This document shows positions 23,850 to 32,108 of a stretch of DNA of 34,662 nt, piece after piece. Below the pieces are notes generated by a model. It searched no databases. It was not told the origin of the DNA and was given only the letters and a program-made list of their open reading frames with translations. The stretch is from Hyphomicrobium_A sp035517115 (GTDB lineage: Bacteria > Pseudomonadota > Alphaproteobacteria > Rhizobiales > Hyphomicrobiaceae), in assembly GCA_035517115.1 (NCBI GenBank), contig DATIZL010000023.1:1-34662 (forward strand), given 5' to 3'. The position numbers and the translations under genes are program-made. Positions within the stretch are counted from its first letter, which is position 1; each line of letters opens with the position of its first letter.

Positions 23850-24878
23850 ATGGGCTATAGGGTTGCCGTAGTCGGCGCCACGGGAAACGTGGGCCGGGAA
23901 ATGCTGAACGTGCTGGACGAGCGCAAGTTTCCGGCCGACGAGGTCTACGCCATTGCCTCGCGCCGGTCGCTTGGCGTCGAGGTTTCCTACGGCGACCGCA
24001 CGCTGAAATGCCGCGACCTCGAGCAGTTCGATTTCTCCAAGGTCGACCTTTGCCTGATGTCGGCCGGCTCCGCCGTGTCGAAGGAGTGGTCGCCCAAGAT
24101 CGGTGCCAAGGGCTGCATCGTCATCGATAACTCGTCCTGCTGGCGCTACGACCAGGACGTGCCCCTCGTCGTGCCGGAGGTCAATGCCGACGCGGTCAGC
24201 GGCTACACGAAGAAGAACATCATCGCCAACCCCAACTGCTCCACCGCCCAGCTCGTCGTCGTCCTAAAGCCGCTGCACGACGCCGCCACCATCAAGCGCG
24301 TGGTCGTCGCCACCTATCAGTCCGTATCCGGCGCCGGCAAGGAGGCCATGGACGAGCTGTGGGCGCAGACCAAGAGCAAGTACGTGCCGGGCGAGGAGGT
24401 CGAGCCGCACAAGTTCACCAAGCAGATCGCCTTCAACTGCATTCCTCACATCGACGTCTTCATGGAGGACGGCTACACGAAAGAGGAATGGAAGATGCTG
24501 GTCGAGACCAAGAAGATTCTCGACCCCCGCATCAAGCTGACGGCGACGTGCGTGCGCGTGCCTGTGTTCGTCGGGCATTCGGAGGCGGTCAACATCGAGT
24601 TCGAGAAGCCGCTTTCCCCCGAGGCGGCGCGCGAGATCTTGCGCACCGCGCCGGGTGTGCTCGTCGTCGACAAGCGGGAGCCAGGCGGCTATGTGACGCC
24701 CGTCGAGGCGGCTGGCGAATTTGGGACCTATGTCTCGCGCATCCGCGAGGACGCAACGGTGGAAAACGGGCTGTCGCTGTGGGTGGTGGCGGACAACCTC
24801 CTGAAGGGGGCCGCCCTCAACACCGTGCAGATCGCCGAGACGATCATCAACCGGAAGCTTCTGCCCAACGCCGCTTGA
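23850..24878 (+). CDS. asd: Aspartate-semialdehyde dehydrogenase
   Basis: Asd makes aspartate semialdehyde for the lysine/diaminopimelate, threonine and methionine branches. The 342-residue protein has the NADP motif VVGATGNVGREML and the SAGSAVSKEW phosphate region. The catalytic cysteine C130 lies in NPNCSTAQ, followed by QSVSGAGKEAM, and the active-site Arg/His segment is RVPVFVGHSE. ATG 23850 is the family start. It lies 115 bases after leuB and converges on the MarR gene 23 bases away. Confidence 0.97.
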   Translation: MGYRVAVVGATGNVGREMLNVLDERKFPADEVYAIASRRSLGVEVSYGDRTLKCRDLEQFDFSKVDLCLMSAGSAVSKEWSPKIGAKGCIVIDNSSCWRYDQDVPLVVPEVNADAVSGYTKKNIIANPNCSTAQLVVVLKPLHDAATIKRVVVATYQSVSGAGKEAMDELWAQTKSKYVPGEEVEPHKFTKQIAFNCIPHIDVFMEDGYTKEEWKMLVETKKILDPRIKLTATCVRVPVFVGHSEAVNIEFEKPLSPEAAREILRTAPGVLVVDKREPGGYVTPVEAAGEFGTYVSRIREDATVENGLSLWVVADNLLKGAALNTVQIAETIINRKLLPNAA

Positions 24879-24901
24879 AGCCATACCGCTGAGGTCGACG
24901 G

Positions 24902-25357
24902 CTAGGCGCTGCTGGACTCCGTCTGCAGCTTGCCGAGAGCCTCGACGATCAGAGTCAAGTCCTGCAGGAAGCGCTCCCGCTGCTGGCCCGGAAGGGCCGC
25001 GAGGATCTTCTCGTCCACCCGCCTGGCCAGCGGGTCGGCCGCCTTGAGGATACGCCAGCCCTCGTCGGTGAGCTTGACCGCATAGGCGCGTGCGTCGTCC
25101 TTGGCGCGGCGGCGCTGCAGCAGCCCCTTCTTGAGCATGCGGCGCACGATGTCGGCGAGGGTCGAGCGGTCGACGCCCGTCCTCTCGACGAGGTCGGTCT
25201 GGCTCAGACCCTCATTTTGCGAGACGGCGACGAGCACCGCGTATTGCCGCGGCGTCAGATCGCCTTCGCCCATCTCCCCCTGGAAGACGTCGCTGGCGCA
25301 TTGGCCGGCCCGATGGAGCAAATGAATCGGTGATCGCTCCAGTCTGACGACCGCCAT
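24902..25357 (-). CDS. MarR family transcriptional regulator
   Basis: The 151-residue protein is a winged-helix regulator. It has an N-terminal dimerisation helix (SPIHLLHRAGQCASDVF), a recognition region LSQTDLVERTGVDRSTLADIVRRMLKKGL, the wing RRRAKDDARAYAVKLT, and C-terminal dimer helices. ATG 25357 (MAVVRLERS) was chosen because AAGG lies eight bases before it. ATG 25381 (MARHKAREM) is a viable alternative without a ribosome site. It has no operon partner; its nearest regulatory target may be itself. Confidence 0.9.
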   Translation of the reverse strand: MAVVRLERSPIHLLHRAGQCASDVFQGEMGEGDLTPRQYAVLVAVSQNEGLSQTDLVERTGVDRSTLADIVRRMLKKGLLQRRRAKDDARAYAVKLTDEGWRILKAADPLARRVDEKILAALPGQQRERFLQDLTLIVEALGKLQTESSSA

Positions 25358-25501
25358 TTCGCGTGCCTTGTGCCGTGCCATGATTTTCGTTGGTAAGGAG
25401 AGGCAACGCCGAACCCCGCTCTTAAGCGGCACAACGACCCCCAGCGCCCCACCTTTGCCGTTGTGGAATAGGTTACCGTTCGATTTGGAGAAAATACCAG
25501 A

Positions 25502-25524
25502 TTTGCTCGTTCGTCTAGAGCAAA
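25502..25524. promoter_or_regulatory. Inverted repeat upstream of marR-type gene
   Basis: Arms TTTGCTC and GAGCAAA are exact complements spaced by nine bases, 121-145 bases upstream of the MarR-family start. A spaced dyad of this size upstream of a MarR gene is a plausible autoregulatory operator. Confidence 0.35.
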
Positions 25525-25544
25525 ACCAACGCGGGTGAAGAACA

Positions 25545-25577
25545 ATTCGCAAGATATTCGCAGGGTTTATTGCGAAT
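25545..25577. repeat. Three ATTCGCA elements (two direct, one inverted)
   Basis: ATTCGCA occurs at 25545-25551, and the near-identical element ATTCGCAG starts at 25557-25558 after about one helical turn. The reverse complement TTGCGAAT lies at 25570-25577. The block sits just downstream of the minus-strand septation protein gene (stop at 25631). It could be an operator cluster or a decayed terminator stem. Confidence 0.35.
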
Positions 25578-25630
25578 GCTGAGCATCCGTATAACGACGA
25601 TCCGCGAGGCGACGGCCGTTACTTCCGCCG

Positions 25631-26215
25631 TTACTCCGCGGGCTGCTCGTATTGGCGCAACAGGCCGACCTGGGCGACGGCAAACGCCATCGTGAGCGGC
25701 ATGACGGCGAACACCTTGAAGTTCACCCACGTGTCCGTCGAAAACGAGCGCCACATGATCTCGTTCAGCACGGCGAGGAACATGAAGAAGCAGGCCCAGC
25801 GCAACGTCAGCTTGCGCCAGCCCTCATCGGTCAAACGAAACACCTCGCCGAACACGATGCGCAAGAGCGGCTGGTTTGCCAGCAGCCCGAAGAACAACGC
25901 ACCGGCAAAGAGCGCGTTCACGATGGTCGGCTTGATCTTGATGAAATGATCGTCCTGCAGCCACAGGGTGAGGCCGCCGAACACGATCACGCAAGCGCCG
26001 GAGACGAGCGGCATGACCGGAATGCGCCCGAATAGGATGCGCGAAGCGATTAGCGACGCGAGGGTGGCCCCCATGAACACACCAGTGCCCCAGAAGATGC
26101 CGGCGCGCGCGTTCACGAGGAAGAAGACCAGCAGCGGGCCGACCTCGACGGCAAGCTTCAACAGCTGCGCCTTGAGCGACGTCTCCGTGGCCTTGGTGCT
26201 GGTCTCGTTTGCCAT
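25631..26215 (-). CDS. Septation protein A family (YciB/IspZ-like), paralogue 1
   Basis: The 194-residue inner-membrane protein has five or six hydrophobic helices and the family hallmarks GPLLVFFLVN, WLQDDHFIKIKPTIVNALFA and LTDEGWRKLTLRWACFF, then NEIMWR. YciB/IspZ proteins link to cell division and envelope synthesis; the molecular role is unclear. ATG 26215 has GAGG six bases before it. It lies 87 bases downstream of a second, clearly divergent copy, both following ftsY. Confidence 0.92.
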   Translation of the reverse strand: MANETSTKATETSLKAQLLKLAVEVGPLLVFFLVNARAGIFWGTGVFMGATLASLIASRILFGRIPVMPLVSGACVIVFGGLTLWLQDDHFIKIKPTIVNALFAGALFFGLLANQPLLRIVFGEVFRLTDEGWRKLTLRWACFFMFLAVLNEIMWRSFSTDTWVNFKVFAVMPLTMAFAVAQVGLLRQYEQPAE

Positions 26216-26302
26216 CTCGATCCTCTTCCCCTCGGCGATCGTCAATTGTCGCTCAAATCGCATTACTTTGGCGAGGCTGCCGTCTTAATCCAGAATAGAG
26301 CA

Positions 26303-27046
26303 TTACCCGAGCTTGCTTCCGCGCGCCTTTGCCCGCGCTTCAACCTGCTGGTCCGCCGCAGCATTCGAGGACGTGTTGGTAGCGACGAGCACGGGCGCCG
26401 GTGCCGGCTTTGAGTCGGGAATGCGGTAGCGCTGCATCAGGCGCGTCAAGTACCAGGCATAGGCCGCGGACAGCGGCATGATGAGCGCGACCTTGAAGGC
26501 GATCCATATGCCGACGCCGTTCGTCTCGACGCCGAGCACGTTATAGAGCTGCTCATCCTTGAAGGTGAGACGCACGAACTCGTTTGCGAACGCGGTGAAG
26601 ACGAAGAACCACGCGAAGTTCCAAGTGAACTTGTCCCAGCCTTCCTTGGTGTAGTGGAACGTCTTCTCGAACACGTATTTGAAGAAGTTCCGGTTGAGCC
26701 ACAGTCCGACGAACAGGAACAGCGCAAACAGAGCGTTGAAGATCGTCACCTTGACCTGCACCCACATCGGATCCTTGGTCACGATCGTCAGTGCACCGAA
26801 GACGACCGTCACGGTGGAGGCAATCAGGGGAAACACGGGCAGGCGCCGCAGCACGATCAGCATCGCAACGATCGCGACGATGGTCGAGCCGATGAGCGCC
26901 CAAGTACCCGCGGCAATACCGTACATCGCATTGACGACGAACATCAGCACGAGCGGCCCGAACTCGCTCAGGATGTTGACCGTCTGCTCGGCAGTAAAAG
27001 GCATCCATCGCTTCAGTGCGCTCATGTGCCCCAGATCACCCTTCAT
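26303..27046 (-). CDS. Septation protein A family (YciB/IspZ-like), paralogue 2
   Basis: The 247-residue membrane protein has the same helix plan and motifs as the neighbouring paralogue: GPLVLMFVVNAMYG, TKDPMWVQVKVTIFNALFA, YTKEGWDKFTWNFAWFF and NEFVR. It has a longer, Ala/Lys-rich cytoplasmic C-terminus (about 210-247) lacking in the other copy. ATG 27046 is used; ATG 27025 (MSALKRW) is an alternative with a G-rich site upstream. It starts 23 bases after ftsY, so it is probably part of the dapF-mtaB-ftsY transcript. Confidence 0.92.
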   Translation of the reverse strand: MKGDLGHMSALKRWMPFTAEQTVNILSEFGPLVLMFVVNAMYGIAAGTWALIGSTIVAIVAMLIVLRRLPVFPLIASTVTVVFGALTIVTKDPMWVQVKVTIFNALFALFLFVGLWLNRNFFKYVFEKTFHYTKEGWDKFTWNFAWFFVFTAFANEFVRLTFKDEQLYNVLGVETNGVGIWIAFKVALIMPLSAAYAWYLTRLMQRYRIPDSKPAPAPVLVATNTSSNAAADQQVEARAKARGSKLG

Positions 27047-27069
27047 TTCCTAACGATTGCTCTTGCGCC

Positions 27070-28092
27070 TCAGTTGGATGCGGCGATGGCTTGCGCGAAC
27101 TCGCCGGCATCGAACGGCTGGAGATCGTCCACGCCTTCACCGATCCCGATCGCATGCACGGGGAGTGCGTGCTTGGCGGAGATCGCCACCAGGATGCCGC
27201 CGCGCGCGGTGCCGTCGAGCTTGGTCATCACGAGGCCGGTGACTCCGGCGCGCTCGCGAAACGCATCGACCTGAGACAACGCGTTCTGGCCCGTGGTGGC
27301 GTCGAGCACCAGGAGCACGGCGTGCGGAGCGGTGGGCTCGACTTTGCGCATCACGCGGAGGACCTTGGCGAGCTCCTCCATGAGCCCTTCCTTGTTCTGC
27401 AGCCGCCCGGCCGTATCGACGAGTAGGACGTCGGCGCCGCGGTCGCGGGCCCTACTCACCGCGTCGAACACGAGGCCCGCGGCATCCGAGCCAACCTCGC
27501 CGGCTACGACCTCGGAGCCCGTACGCTCGCCCCAAATCTTGAGCTGATCGATCGCCGCTGCGCGGAAGGTGTCACCGGCAGCGAGCATCACAGCCTTACC
27601 CTCGCGGCGGAAGTGCGCCGCCAGCTTGCCGATGGTCGTGGTCTTGCCGGTGCCGTTGACGCCAACCACGAGGATGACAAACGGTTTCACCGCGGGATCG
27701 ATCGTGAGCGGCCGCGCAACGGGGCCGAGCACGCGCTCCACCTCCACCTTCAAGACGGCGCGCACATCGTCGACGCCAATGCCTTTCTCGTAGCGCCCCT
27801 TGCGCAGGGTCGCGATGATGCGCTCTGCCGTCTCGAGGCCGAGGTCGGCCTCGATCAGCACGTCCTCGAGGTCGTCGAGCGTCTCGGTCGATAGCTTGCG
27901 CTTCGTGAAGAGGCCGCCGATGCCCTCGGATAGCTTCGAGGATGTCTTACCGAGTCCCAGTTTCAGCCGGGCGAAAAAGCCACCGGGCTTGGCGCGCTCC
28001 CCAGATGCATCAGGCGCGGGCACCTCGCTCGCAGGCTTCGAGCCCCACAGGCGGCCGATCCCGCCTTGCACCTTGGTACCGGGCCCGGTCAC
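27070..28092 (-). CDS. ftsY: Signal recognition particle receptor FtsY
   Basis: FtsY is the membrane-associated GTPase that receives SRP-ribosome complexes for co-translational insertion. The 340-residue protein has a short N-terminal region instead of the long acidic A domain of E. coli. The NG domain follows: G1 GVNGTGKTTTIGKLA, DTFRAAAIDQL, G3 DTAGRLQN, G4 TKLDG and the closing GIGEGVDDLQPF. The start is GTG 28092. It overlaps the mtaB stop by four bases (GTGA) and has GAGG eight bases upstream, which implies translational coupling. Confidence 0.97.
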   Translation of the reverse strand: MTGPGTKVQGGIGRLWGSKPASEVPAPDASGERAKPGGFFARLKLGLGKTSSKLSEGIGGLFTKRKLSTETLDDLEDVLIEADLGLETAERIIATLRKGRYEKGIGVDDVRAVLKVEVERVLGPVARPLTIDPAVKPFVILVVGVNGTGKTTTIGKLAAHFRREGKAVMLAAGDTFRAAAIDQLKIWGERTGSEVVAGEVGSDAAGLVFDAVSRARDRGADVLLVDTAGRLQNKEGLMEELAKVLRVMRKVEPTAPHAVLLVLDATTGQNALSQVDAFRERAGVTGLVMTKLDGTARGGILVAISAKHALPVHAIGIGEGVDDLQPFDAGEFAQAIAASN

Positions 28093-29345
28093 GCCACCAC
28101 CTCGCCGGTGAGGCGATGGCCATCGTGGCCGCTGACGCGGGCGTGCAACAGCATTCCGGCGCGAGCAGCGATGGGCAGACTGATCTCGGTGAAATGGCGC
28201 GTGCGCCCGAGGCCTTCGCGCTCGACGAGCACCTCGACCTCGCAACCCGTCTGTGCGGCGAGATAGCCCGACAGAGCTTCATCGCCCTTACACCGAAGCC
28301 GCGCGGCGCGCTCCTTGACGAGAGCGCGCTCGACCTGTGGCATGCGCGCGGCCGGCGTGCCCTTGCGGGCGGAGAACGGGAACACGTGCAGATAGGTGAG
28401 GCCGCAGTCGTCGACGATGCTCATGGAGCCTTCGAACATCTCTTCGGTCTCGGTCGGGAAGCCGGCGATGAGGTCGGCGCCGAACACGACGTCCGAACGC
28501 AGCCGGCGCACCTTCTCGCAAAACTGAACCGCATCGGCCCGGCTGTGGCGCCGCTTCATGCGCTTCAGGACCATATCGTCGCCCGCCTGCAGAGAGAGGT
28601 GCAGGTGCGGCATCAGCCGCTCCTCCCCGGCGATCGCCTGCATCAAGTCCCCGTCCGCCTCGACCTGGTCGATGGAGGAAAGGCGCAGCCGTTCGAGCTC
28701 CGGCACGAGCTTCAGGATCTGACGCACGAGCGCGCCGAGTGTCGCTTGGCCGGGAAGGTCCTTGCTGTAGGCCGTGATATCGACGCCGGTCAGCACGACC
28801 TCGCGGCAGCCGCCTTCGACGAGCCGGCGCACCTGCGCCACGACCTCGCCTGCGGGTACCGACCGCGAAGGCCCGCGGCCGAACGGGATGATGCAGAAGG
28901 TGCAGCGGTGATCGCAGCCATTCTGCACTTGGACGTAAGCGCGGGTGCGCGATCCGAAGCCGTCGATCAGATGGTGCGCGGTCTCGCACACGCTCATGAT
29001 GTCGTCGACCTGCACGCGCTCGCTGCCGGCAAGCGACAGCCCGGCAAAGGTCTCAGGTTTCATCTTCTCGGCATTGCCGATCACGTGGTCGACCTCTGGC
29101 AGAGCGGCAAAGCGCTCAGGCTCGATTTGCGCCGCACAGCCCGTGACCACAATGCGCGCATCGGGATGCTCGCGGCGCAGTTTGCGGATCGTCTGTGTCG
29201 CTTGGCGTACCGCCTCGCCCGTGACCGCGCAGGTATTGACGATGATCGCGTCATCGAGCCCCGCGTCAGCCGCGCATTTGCGCATCACCTCCGACTCGTA
29301 CGCGTTCAGCCGGCAGCCGAGCGTTATAATGAGGGGGTCTGCCAT
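28089..29345 (-). CDS. mtaB: tRNA t6A37 methylthiotransferase MtaB
   Basis: MtaB adds a methylthio group to N6-threonylcarbamoyladenosine at position 37 of ANN-decoding tRNAs. The 418-residue radical-SAM enzyme carries the auxiliary [4Fe-4S] cysteines C11, C39 and C70. The SAM-cluster motif is C144, C148, C151 (CDHRCTFC). A TRAM-like C-terminus follows. The LGCRLNAYESE opening distinguishes MtaB from MiaB and RimO. ATG 29345 is the family start. It overlaps ftsY by four bases and follows dapF. Confidence 0.95.
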   Translation of the reverse strand: MADPLIITLGCRLNAYESEVMRKCAADAGLDDAIIVNTCAVTGEAVRQATQTIRKLRREHPDARIVVTGCAAQIEPERFAALPEVDHVIGNAEKMKPETFAGLSLAGSERVQVDDIMSVCETAHHLIDGFGSRTRAYVQVQNGCDHRCTFCIIPFGRGPSRSVPAGEVVAQVRRLVEGGCREVVLTGVDITAYSKDLPGQATLGALVRQILKLVPELERLRLSSIDQVEADGDLMQAIAGEERLMPHLHLSLQAGDDMVLKRMKRRHSRADAVQFCEKVRRLRSDVVFGADLIAGFPTETEEMFEGSMSIVDDCGLTYLHVFPFSARKGTPAARMPQVERALVKERAARLRCKGDEALSGYLAAQTGCEVEVLVEREGLGRTRHFTEISLPIAARAGMLLHARVSGHDGHRLTGEVVA

Positions 29346-29493
29346 TAGTTTCTTTGCGTTTCTTTGCGAACCAACGCTAGCAGCGGCGACACGAACAAAG
29401 AGGTCAGACGATCCACGCACGTGGACCTCGGCGGCGGCAGGACGGAACGGAGGCCATCTGCCAGGGCGTCATAGCGGACAACTTTGACGCCCG

Positions 29494-30360
29494 CTAGACC
29501 GGCGCGCGCGACAGAGTCTCCGCCGGCAGAACGCCCTCGAATTCGAGCTCCGCCGGGCCCCGCATCAGAATGCGCCCGTTAGCAGACCAATCGATAAACA
29601 ATTTCCCGCCAGGAAGTGTGACAGTCACTTGACGGTCGGTAAAGCCCTTGCGCGCCGCTGCCACGGCCGCCGCGCAGGCCGCGGTGCCGCAAGCTTTGGT
29701 CAGGCCGGCGCCGCGCTCCCAGGTGCGTAGCGTTAATGCGCTGCGGGAGGTGACGTGCGCGAGCGAGATGTTGGCACGCTCGGGGAACACCGGGTGGTTC
29801 TCCAGGAGCGGGCCGCAGCGGGCGAGGTCATACGCATTGACGTCGTCGACCCAGAAAATCGCATGGGGGTTGCCGACATTCACCACGGAAGGCGAATGCA
29901 GGATCGGATCGTCGATGGGCCCGATCTGCAATTCGATGCGCGCCGTATCGGCGAACGGCTCGGCGAGCGGGATGTCCTCCCAGCCAAAGCGCGGCTCGCC
30001 CATGTCGATGGTGATGCTGTCGGCGCCCTCCACGTGCGCCTTGAGCAAGCCGGCTCGCGTGTCCACTGTCACATCGGGGCGCCCGCTCTCCTCAGCGACA
30101 AGCAGCGCGACACAGCGCGTGGCGTTGCCGCAAGCCTCGACCTCCGACCCGTCCGCATTGAAGATGCGCATGAACAAGTCGGCCGACTGCGACGGTTCGA
30201 GCACAATCACCTGATCGCACCCGGGACCTTTGCTGCGGTCGCTGATGCGACGCGCATCCTCAGGGGTCACGGAAATCGATTTACGGCGCGCGTCGAGCAC
30301 CACGAAATCGTTGCCGAGCCCATTCATCTTGCGGAAGGGAATGGTGGCGGAGGCGGACAT
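29494..30360 (-). CDS. dapF: Diaminopimelate epimerase
   Basis: DapF converts LL- to meso-diaminopimelate for lysine and peptidoglycan. The 288-residue protein has both catalytic cysteines: C77 (EACGNATRC) and C224 (KACGTAAC). The MNGLGNDFVV opening, NVGNPHAI and ERGAGLT motifs are also present. ATG 30360 is the family start and has no clear ribosome site. A putative -10 box ends only six bases before it, so a leaderless mRNA is possible. It heads the dapF-mtaB-ftsY run. Confidence 0.97.
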   Translation of the reverse strand: MSASATIPFRKMNGLGNDFVVLDARRKSISVTPEDARRISDRSKGPGCDQVIVLEPSQSADLFMRIFNADGSEVEACGNATRCVALLVAEESGRPDVTVDTRAGLLKAHVEGADSITIDMGEPRFGWEDIPLAEPFADTARIELQIGPIDDPILHSPSVVNVGNPHAIFWVDDVNAYDLARCGPLLENHPVFPERANISLAHVTSRSALTLRTWERGAGLTKACGTAACAAAVAAARKGFTDRQVTVTLPGGKLFIDWSANGRILMRGPAELEFEGVLPAETLSRAPV

Positions 30361-30366
30361 GAGCTC

Positions 30367-30395
30367 ATATATGGCGCCACAGCGCGAAAAGACAA
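30367..30395 (-). promoter_or_regulatory. Putative dapF promoter giving a leaderless transcript
   Basis: On the minus strand TTGTCT (30395-30390), a 17-base spacer, then ATATAT (30372-30367) resembles a housekeeping promoter. With normal spacing transcription would begin at or within a base or two of the dapF ATG. The intergenic gap to the divergent sugar dehydrogenase gene is only 57 bases. Prediction only. Confidence 0.4.
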
Positions 30396-30417
30396 TCGGA
30401 CCGAGGGCTCGCATTCG

Positions 30418-31569
30418 ATGTTCAAACGCATGGGATGGGCTGGTGTGGCCTTGGCGGGCGCGCTTGTCCCCATAGCCGGGCAGGCGGCGGCCCTCATCAC
30501 CAACGCTCCGGCACCGGCCGCGCCGAGCCGCATCAAGGTGGAGAGCATTGCTACCGGGCTCGAGCACCCCTGGGGACTGCAATTCCTGCCCGACGGGCGC
30601 ATGCTGGTGACGGAACGGCCCGGGCGCCTGCGCATCGTCTCGAAGGACGGAAAGCTGTCCCAGCCCATCGCCGGCGTTCCCGAGGTGGCGGCCGTCGGCC
30701 AAGGGGGCCTGCTCGATGTGCTGCTGGCACCCGAATTCGATAAGACCGGGACGATCTTTTTTTCCTACGGTGAGCCGCGAGGCTTGTTCAAGAACGGCAC
30801 GACCGTCGCGCGCGCGCATCTCGTGACCGAGGGCGACGGCGGCTACCTGAAAAAGGTGAAGGTCATCTTCCGGCAGCAGCCCGCCGCCAACAGTCCCTAT
30901 CATTTCGGCTCGCGGCTGGCGTGGGCGCCCGACGGCACGCTGTTTGTCACCACCGGCGAGCGCAACATGCTGCGTGCGGAAGCGCAGAACCCCGCCAACG
31001 ACCTCGGCAAGATCATCCGCATCAATCCGGACGGCTCAGCACCCGCAGACAATCCCAGGATCCCCGGCTGGGCGCCGGAAGTCTGGTCGATCGGCCACCG
31101 CAACGTGCAAGGCGCAGCGATACGGCCGGGCACTGGTCAGCTCTACACCGTCGAGCACGGAGCCCAGGGTGGCGATGAGCTCAACCATCCGGAGAAGGGC
31201 AAGAACTATGGTTGGCCCATCATCACCTACGGCATCGACTACGACGGGTCGAAGATCGGCGAGGGCTCGGAAAAGCCCGGCATGGAGCCGGCGGTCTATT
31301 ACTGGAAGCCGTCGATCGCCACGAGCGGACTCGCTTTCTACACGGGTGATCTCTTCCCGGCCTGGAAGGGCAATGCCTTCGTCGGCGGGCTTGCGGGTCA
31401 GCACATCGAAAGGCTGGTGCTCGACGGCAACAACGTCGTCGCGGCGGAGAAGCTGCTCGTCGACCTGCACAAGCGCGTCCGCGATATCCGCCAGGGCCCC
31501 GACGGCGCCCTTTGGGTGCTGACCGACGAAGATCCGGGCGAGATCCTGAGGATATCCCCGGCCGAGTGA
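30418..31569 (+). CDS. Exported PQQ-dependent aldose sugar dehydrogenase-like protein
   Basis: The 383-residue precursor has a Sec signal peptide (MFKRMGWAGVALAGALVPIA, cleaved near QAAA). A six-bladed GdhB/YliI-type propeller follows. Family signatures are LEHPWGLQFLPDGRMLVTER, GQGGLLDVLLAPEF, SRLAWAPDGTLFVTTGER, SIGHRNVQGAA, EHGAQGGDELN and VRDIRQGPDGALWVLTDE. Homologues oxidise aldoses with PQQ in the periplasm. No PQQ synthesis genes are visible here, so the cofactor source is unknown. It is divergent from dapF. ATG 30418 follows a GAGGG stretch. Confidence 0.92.
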   Translation: MFKRMGWAGVALAGALVPIAGQAAALITNAPAPAAPSRIKVESIATGLEHPWGLQFLPDGRMLVTERPGRLRIVSKDGKLSQPIAGVPEVAAVGQGGLLDVLLAPEFDKTGTIFFSYGEPRGLFKNGTTVARAHLVTEGDGGYLKKVKVIFRQQPAANSPYHFGSRLAWAPDGTLFVTTGERNMLRAEAQNPANDLGKIIRINPDGSAPADNPRIPGWAPEVWSIGHRNVQGAAIRPGTGQLYTVEHGAQGGDELNHPEKGKNYGWPIITYGIDYDGSKIGEGSEKPGMEPAVYYWKPSIATSGLAFYTGDLFPAWKGNAFVGGLAGQHIERLVLDGNNVVAAEKLLVDLHKRVRDIRQGPDGALWVLTDEDPGEILRISPAE

Positions 31570-31659
31570 GCGAACCGGGGGCCCGCTTTGATCGTTATCA
31601 AGTGCCCGATGGCGATCGCGGGCGTAGAATGGTTTTCGAAACTCCCCAAGGCCGATCCG

Positions 31660-31917
31660 ATGCCCGACATTGAGCGCACATCGAGCCCTGCGGCCGCCGA
31701 TTTCGAGCCCCCGCTGAGCAAGGCGAGCCGCCGGCTGCTCAAGCTGTCGATAGCCACCCCGCGCCCCTGCCCCTGGGGCCCCACCTGCATCTGCCTGACC
31801 CTGCCCGAGCGCCGCGCCCTGCGGCGGATCGTCAAGATCGTCAGGCAGTGGCAGCGGCAAGTCCGCCGAGAGGCACGTGAACGGGCCCAAGCGCGGCTTG
31901 AAGCCTCCAAGGATTGA
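31660..31917 (+). CDS. Small Cys-containing basic protein, unknown
   Basis: The 85-residue protein has an acidic N-terminus, a compact Cys/Pro/Trp block with three cysteines (CPWGPTCIC), then a strongly basic helix (RRALRRIVKIVRQWQRQVRR). Third codon positions are overwhelmingly G or C, as in neighbouring genes, which supports a real gene. ATG 31660 has AAGG eight bases before it. Earlier in-frame starts (ATG 31609, TTG 31588) are possible. No signal peptide or known family was recognised; the Cys cluster could bind metal. Confidence 0.55.
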   Translation: MPDIERTSSPAAADFEPPLSKASRRLLKLSIATPRPCPWGPTCICLTLPERRALRRIVKIVRQWQRQVRREARERAQARLEASKD

Positions 31918-32077
31918 CAGGCAGACGGCGCCCGGGGCATTGTCCGCGCCACTCAAGACGGCCCTTTAAGGAGAGCCGCCTCCCGTTCCGCGCTCCATAC
32001 GATCGAGAGCATCGAGGCCGGGAGGTCAACACCCGCCAGCGAGTTTCGCCCGCGGGTGCGTCTTTGTTTTGCGCGAA

Positions 32078-32091
32078 CGGTCGCAAGACCG
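32078..32091 (+). other. GNRA-tetraloop hairpin in the ffh leader
   Basis: CGGTC and GACCG pair around a GCAA tetraloop 17 bases before the ffh start. It is a small, stable RNA element if transcribed, with no established function here. Confidence 0.3.
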
Positions 32092-32108
32092 CCGCTCGGG
32101 AAGGACAG

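Noticed and set aside
32078..32091. Possible mimic of the 4.5S RNA hairpin in the ffh leader
   Set aside because: The stem and GCAA loop are too small and lack the internal loops of SRP RNA domain IV; kept only as a generic hairpin.
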